From an uncultured Clostridia bacterium (GTDB lineage Bacteria; Bacillota; Clostridia; Christensenellales; DTU072), in NCBI GenBank assembly GCA_934274515.1, contig CAKQTC010000015.1:1-33216 (forward strand): a DNA stretch of 33,216 bases. Reading direction: 5' to 3'. The position numbers and the translations under genes are program-made. Below are positions 30,938 to 33,216 of the stretch, piece after piece; position 1 is the first letter of the stretch; each line of letters begins with the position of its first letter. The notes under the pieces were generated by a model. It had not been told where the DNA came from. It did no database searches and was given only the letters and a program-made list of their open reading frames with translations.

Positions 30938-31228
30938 TTATTCTCCTTTGAACGGGAGAAGAGCCATAATTCTTGCTCTTTTGATTGCTACGGCAATATC
31001 TCTTTGATGCTTTACGCATACGCCGCTTGTACGACGGGGTATGATTTTACCGTTTTCGGCTACGAAACGCGGACGGCGTTCGCCGCTGCGATCGAAGTTC
31101 TTTTCGCTGTTCTTTTCAAGGTCTTTCGCGAAAGTGATATAATCTACTTCGTCAACTTTGTTGACGCAGAAAGGACAAACCTTTCTTCTGGGGACACGCT
31201 TGTATCCGCCTTTGTTTTCTTTAATCAT
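30938..31228 (-). CDS. rpsR: Ribosomal protein bS18, zinc-binding type with internal extension
   Basis: 96 residues against the usual 75-80. Zinc ligands Cys18 and Cys21 (VCPFCVNK) and Cys71 and His74 (GVCVKHQRDIA) mark the C+ form. The conserved C-terminus is AIKRARIMALLPF. About 15-20 extra residues, basic and acidic mixed (EKNSEKNFDRSGERRPRFVA), stand between the two ligand pairs. S18 binds the central 16S domain beside S6, which is encoded in the same operon. Confidence 0.95.
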   Translation of the reverse strand: MIKENKGGYKRVPRRKVCPFCVNKVDEVDYITFAKDLEKNSEKNFDRSGERRPRFVAENGKIIPRRTSGVCVKHQRDIAVAIKRARIMALLPFKGE

Positions 31229-31248
31229 TGATCCTCCAAATTAATGTG

Positions 31249-31659
31249 TCAGAAAGGCAAATCTTCATCGCCTTCTACGGGTTTCAAATCGGAGATTTTC
31301 GCCGGTCTTGCCGCAGGCGCATGCGCCTCGGGAAGTTCGTTGGATTCGGTTTCGCTACGCGTGCTTAAAAATTGTACTTCGTCGGCAACGATTTCCACCG
31401 AATATCTCTTTACGCCGTCGCTGGTTTCATAATTCTTGTTCTGAATCGAACCGCATACTCCGACCTTGCTGCCCTTTCTCAAATACTTACCGCAGTTTTC
31501 CGCCATTCCGCGCCAACAGACTACCGAAAAATAATCGGTTTCTTTCGTTCCGTAACGACGAGTTACGGCGATGGAAAATTTGCAGTTGGTTAGGTCGTTA
31601 CTTACGACCGATACTTCGGGGTCCTTGGTCAAATTTCCGATAAGGAATACTCTGTTCAT
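31249..31659 (-). CDS. ssb: Single-stranded DNA-binding protein
   Basis: 136 residues. OB-fold start MNRVFLIGNLTKDPEVSV, with DYFSVVCWRGMAENCGKYLR, and the acidic partner-binding tip GDEDLPF at the C-terminus. Between rpsF and rpsR, the classic Bacillota arrangement, so it is the housekeeping SSB. Confidence 0.97.
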   Translation of the reverse strand: MNRVFLIGNLTKDPEVSVVSNDLTNCKFSIAVTRRYGTKETDYFSVVCWRGMAENCGKYLRKGSKVGVCGSIQNKNYETSDGVKRYSVEIVADEVQFLSTRSETESNELPEAHAPAARPAKISDLKPVEGDEDLPF

Positions 31660-31669
31660 ATTGCCTCCC

Positions 31670-31948
31670 TTAAATTCTCGTTATCATTTGACGAACGATA
31701 TTGTCGTTAATTCTCATTTGACGGTCGATTTCTGCGGGAACGGTTGCGCCTGCGGTGAACTTCACCAAAACGTAATATCCCTCGGTTTTGCCGTCGATTT
31801 CGTAGGCGAGTTTCTTCGTACCCCACTTGTCGATAGCATCAACCGTACCGCCCAATGATTCGATTAATGCGGAAAATTTATCAACGATTTCATTTTTGCT
31901 TTCTTCCGCAAGACCGTTATCGATTATGTACAATAACTGATATTTCAT
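31670..31948 (-). CDS. rpsF: Ribosomal protein bS6
   Basis: 92 residues, start after AAGGAGGT. S6 fold with KYQLLYIIDNGLAEESKNEI, GGTVDAIDKWGTKKLAYEID and TEGYYVLVKFTA. First gene of rpsF-ssb-rpsR. In many bacteria an S6-S18 complex represses this operon through a leader RNA; a candidate structure lies just upstream. Confidence 0.97.
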   Translation of the reverse strand: MKYQLLYIIDNGLAEESKNEIVDKFSALIESLGGTVDAIDKWGTKKLAYEIDGKTEGYYVLVKFTAGATVPAEIDRQMRINDNIVRQMITRI

Positions 31949-31974
31949 TGTCGTTTTTACCTCCTTCTGGACTA

Positions 31975-32025
31975 ATTTTTAGGCCACCGCCGATTTCGGT
32001 GGCAAGGAACGGGCTATGCCTGTTG
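31975..32025 (-). promoter_or_regulatory. Candidate S6:S18 leader RNA of the rpsF operon
   Basis: The leader between the inferred start (about 32025) and the ribosome binding site contains a 7-bp hairpin GCCACCG-AAATCGG-CGGTGGC (31983-32003), enclosed by AGG and CCT, with CCCG in the 5' side bulge. Known S6:S18 leaders use a CCG trinucleotide next to a stem to mimic the 16S site. The match is by eye only. Confidence 0.45.
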
Positions 32026-32031
32026 ATTGAA

Positions 32032-32060
32032 ATTATACACAAACCGCCCTTTTTTGTCAA
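32032..32060 (-). promoter_or_regulatory. Promoter of rpsF-ssb-rpsR
   Basis: On the minus strand TTGACA (32060-32055), 17 bases, TATAAT (32037-32032). Full consensus. The 32061-32188 stretch behind it holds no gene, only an inverted repeat GTTTTCA...TGAAAAC at about 32165-32188. Confidence 0.9.
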
Positions 32061-32188
32061 ACGCTTTTCTCGTGTTTTCTCTCTTTTTTATTAGTTTTAT
32101 ATTATATTGTCTTCGTGCATCGTCGCGCGCCTAACCCGTTTTCTCCTTGCAACCACTTTTTCTGTTTTCATATACTATAGTTGAAAAC

Positions 32189-32223
32189 AAAAAAAGAGTT
32201 CCCGTATCCTTACATTCGGGAAC
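32189..32223 (-). terminator. Terminator of hsp20
   Basis: GTTCCCG (32198-32204) pairs with CGGGAAC (32217-32223); on the minus strand the stem is followed by TCTTTTTTTG. Confidence 0.85.
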
Positions 32224-32240
32224 CCTTTATTCGGAAAATT

Positions 32241-32280
32241 GAATAACGGCGCGACAGATTACCTTGCCGCGCCGTTATTC
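32241..32280. repeat. 13-bp perfect inverted repeat after hsp20
   Basis: GAATAACGGCGCG (32241-32253) and CGCGCCGTTATTC (32268-32280) form a long stem with a 14-base loop. No T run follows directly. It lies between the hsp20 stop and its terminator, so it may protect the transcript end or be an auxiliary terminator. Confidence 0.8.
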
Positions 32281-32340
32281 CCGAGCATACCGAACAAAAC
32301 TTTTTATTCGTCGCTCGGGCGGTTTAGGTGAGACAAACTG

Positions 32341-32769
32341 TTATTCTATTTCGATTTTTTTTGCTTCAACCTGTTTAGGTTTGTTCTTCGGAACGTTGAT
32401 TTCGAGTACGCCGTTGTCGTATTTGGCTTTGATGTCCTCTTCGGTGACGCCTTCGCCTACATAGTAACTTCTAGAACATTGTACCTTACGTTCTTTTCTA
32501 AGGAATTTATCCTTCCCTTTCCCCTCTTCTTCTTTCTCTTCTTTCTTTGCGCTTATCGTAAGATAGCCTTTTTCAAGAGAAAGCGCAATTTCCGATTTAT
32601 CAAAACCGGGCAACTCGACGTCCAAAGCATACCCGCTTTCGGTCTCTCTTATATCCGTGTTCATTCCTTCCGGCTTGTCCTCATAAAACATAGGTCTGAA
32701 AAAATGTTCAAACGCGTCGTCTAATGCGTCAAGTCCGTTTCCGTAATTTCTGATAAGATAGTTTTTCAT
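32341..32769 (-). CDS. Small heat shock protein, Hsp20/alpha-crystallin family
   Basis: 142 residues. N-terminal region with LDDAFEHFFRPMFYED, crystallin domain with YALDVELPGFDKSEIALSLE, GYLTISAKKEE, and the end NGVLEINVPKNKPKQVEAKK. The acidic-basic insert EEKEEEGKGKDK precedes the hydrophobic strand. An ATP-independent holdase chaperone. Its promoter overlaps a CIRCE-like operator, indicating HrcA control. Confidence 0.95.
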   Translation of the reverse strand: MKNYLIRNYGNGLDALDDAFEHFFRPMFYEDKPEGMNTDIRETESGYALDVELPGFDKSEIALSLEKGYLTISAKKEEKEEEGKGKDKFLRKERKVQCSRSYYVGEGVTEEDIKAKYDNGVLEINVPKNKPKQVEAKKIEIE

Positions 32770-32822
32770 ATAAGCCTCCGCTTTGTCTAATTTGTGTTTT
32801 TAGCAATCGGTGTGCTTGTTTG

Positions 32823-32881
32823 TTAGCACTCTCTTTTCCTAATTGCTAACATCATTATACCACTCGAAAATCGTTTGTCAA
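32823..32881 (-). promoter_or_regulatory. hsp20 promoter with CIRCE-like HrcA operator
   Basis: On the minus strand TTGACA (32881-32876), 16 bases, TATAAT (32859-32854). Immediately downstream at 32823-32849 is TTAGCACTC-N9-AATTGCTAA (plus-strand reading). One arm is a perfect CIRCE arm, the other matches GAGTGCTAA at 7 of 9. Spacing of nine is exact. Confidence 0.8.
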
Positions 32882-33031
32882 GTGATTTAAGAAAACTTTG
32901 GGAAATTTTTTATATATAAGTTCGGACAAAGTTTTGCTGAGTACTTAAATGATTATACCCGCAAAACGCAGATATATACAGTATAGAAAGAAAAAGCGAG
33001 ATTAATAAAATGAGAAACACCGAGCAAACGC

Positions 33032-33060
33032 TTGATTTTGGGGTATAAATATGGTAAGAT
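33032..33060 (+). promoter_or_regulatory. Promoter of the tRNA-Val gene
   Basis: TTGATT (33032-33037), 17 bases, TAAGAT (33055-33060), ending 21 bases before the tRNA. The gap between the hsp20 promoter and this point holds nothing else that I recognise. Confidence 0.65.
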
Positions 33061-33081
33061 AAAAAAACAAAAACGAGATAA

Positions 33082-33157
33082 GCGGTATTAACTCAGCTGG
33101 TAGAGTGTCTTCTTGACGTGGAGAAAGTCAGCGGTTCGAGTCCGTTATACCGCACCA
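33082..33157 (+). tRNA. tRNA-Val (anticodon GAC)
   Basis: 76 bases with encoded CCA. Acceptor GCGGTAT pairs with ATACCGC; D arm AACTCAGCTGGTAGAGTG; anticodon stem TCTTC/GGAGA around TTGACGT, anticodon GAC; T arm with GTTCGAGTC. Complete and apparently functional. Confidence 0.93.
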
Positions 33158-33165
33158 AACAAATA

Positions 33166-33194
33166 AACCAAGCCCACAACGGGTTTGGTTTTTT
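33166..33194 (+). terminator. Terminator of the tRNA-Val gene
   Basis: AACCAAGCCC and GGGTTTGGTT pair (one G-T) across a five-base loop, followed by TTTT. Confidence 0.88.
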
Positions 33195-33216
33195 GTTTGC
33201 CATTAACGGTCGAGAA

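Overview
The window looks like a chromosome segment of an uncultured Clostridia-type member of the Bacillota, interrupted at its left end by an integrated mobile element. Evidence for the host is the rpsF-ssb-rpsR operon, a CIRCE-controlled hsp20, AsnA-type asparagine synthetase, homoserine O-acetyltransferase of the MetA family, CDP-alditol type cytidylyltransferases, a CcdA/TlpA redox module, and clear TTGACA-17-TATAAT promoters with AGGAGG-like ribosome binding sites. All assignments come from reading the sequence and from family knowledge; no database was searched.

Region 1 (1 to about 7134) is the right end of an integrative and conjugative element (ICE). A tightly packed minus-strand operon runs from 4804 down through the left edge: nine small unknown genes, then a PcfK-like protein fused to a MutS mismatch-recognition domain, then a PcfJ-like protein cut by the window edge. 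In front of the operon is a 260-bp imperfect inverted repeat with a minus-strand terminator inside it. Divergently, an AbiEi/AbiEii toxin-antitoxin pair is read from a consensus promoter. The element ends at a 44-bp 3' half of a tRNA gene (probably tRNA-Arg with anticodon CCU) lacking its 5' half, the expected attachment-site scar. Base composition and codon use change at this point, from AT-rich to moderate GC with many CpG.

Region 2 (7197-11834, minus) is a redox and signalling block. ccdA, a TlpA/ResA-like oxidoreductase and thioredoxin form one operon. Downstream lies an exported, very acidic, internally duplicated protein with six cysteines, followed by an OmpR-type response regulator and its histidine kinase. 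Two perfect and one degenerate 11-bp direct repeats sit at the promoter of the acidic protein, as expected for an OmpR-family regulator.

Region 3 (12060-18200) is surface-sugar synthesis. A plus-strand operon encodes RmlA, RmlB, a family 2 glycosyltransferase and an FdtA-type ketoisomerase. A convergent minus-strand operon encodes a TarI-like cytidylyltransferase, a HAD phosphatase and a fused cytidylyltransferase-reductase. A 16-bp perfect hairpin terminates both.

Region 4 (18450-33216) is mostly housekeeping on the minus strand: an MFS sugar transporter with an unusual extracytoplasmic insert, the smpB-metY-metA-recF-argS cluster, a transglutaminase-like lipoprotein, asnS-asnA, rpsF-ssb-rpsR, hsp20, and a plus-strand tRNA-Val. 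A palindromic repeat family is scattered in three of the intergenic gaps. The least described parts are the PcfK-MutS fusion with a possible sliding-clamp motif, the ICE leader structure, and the acidic cysteine protein with its direct-repeat operator.
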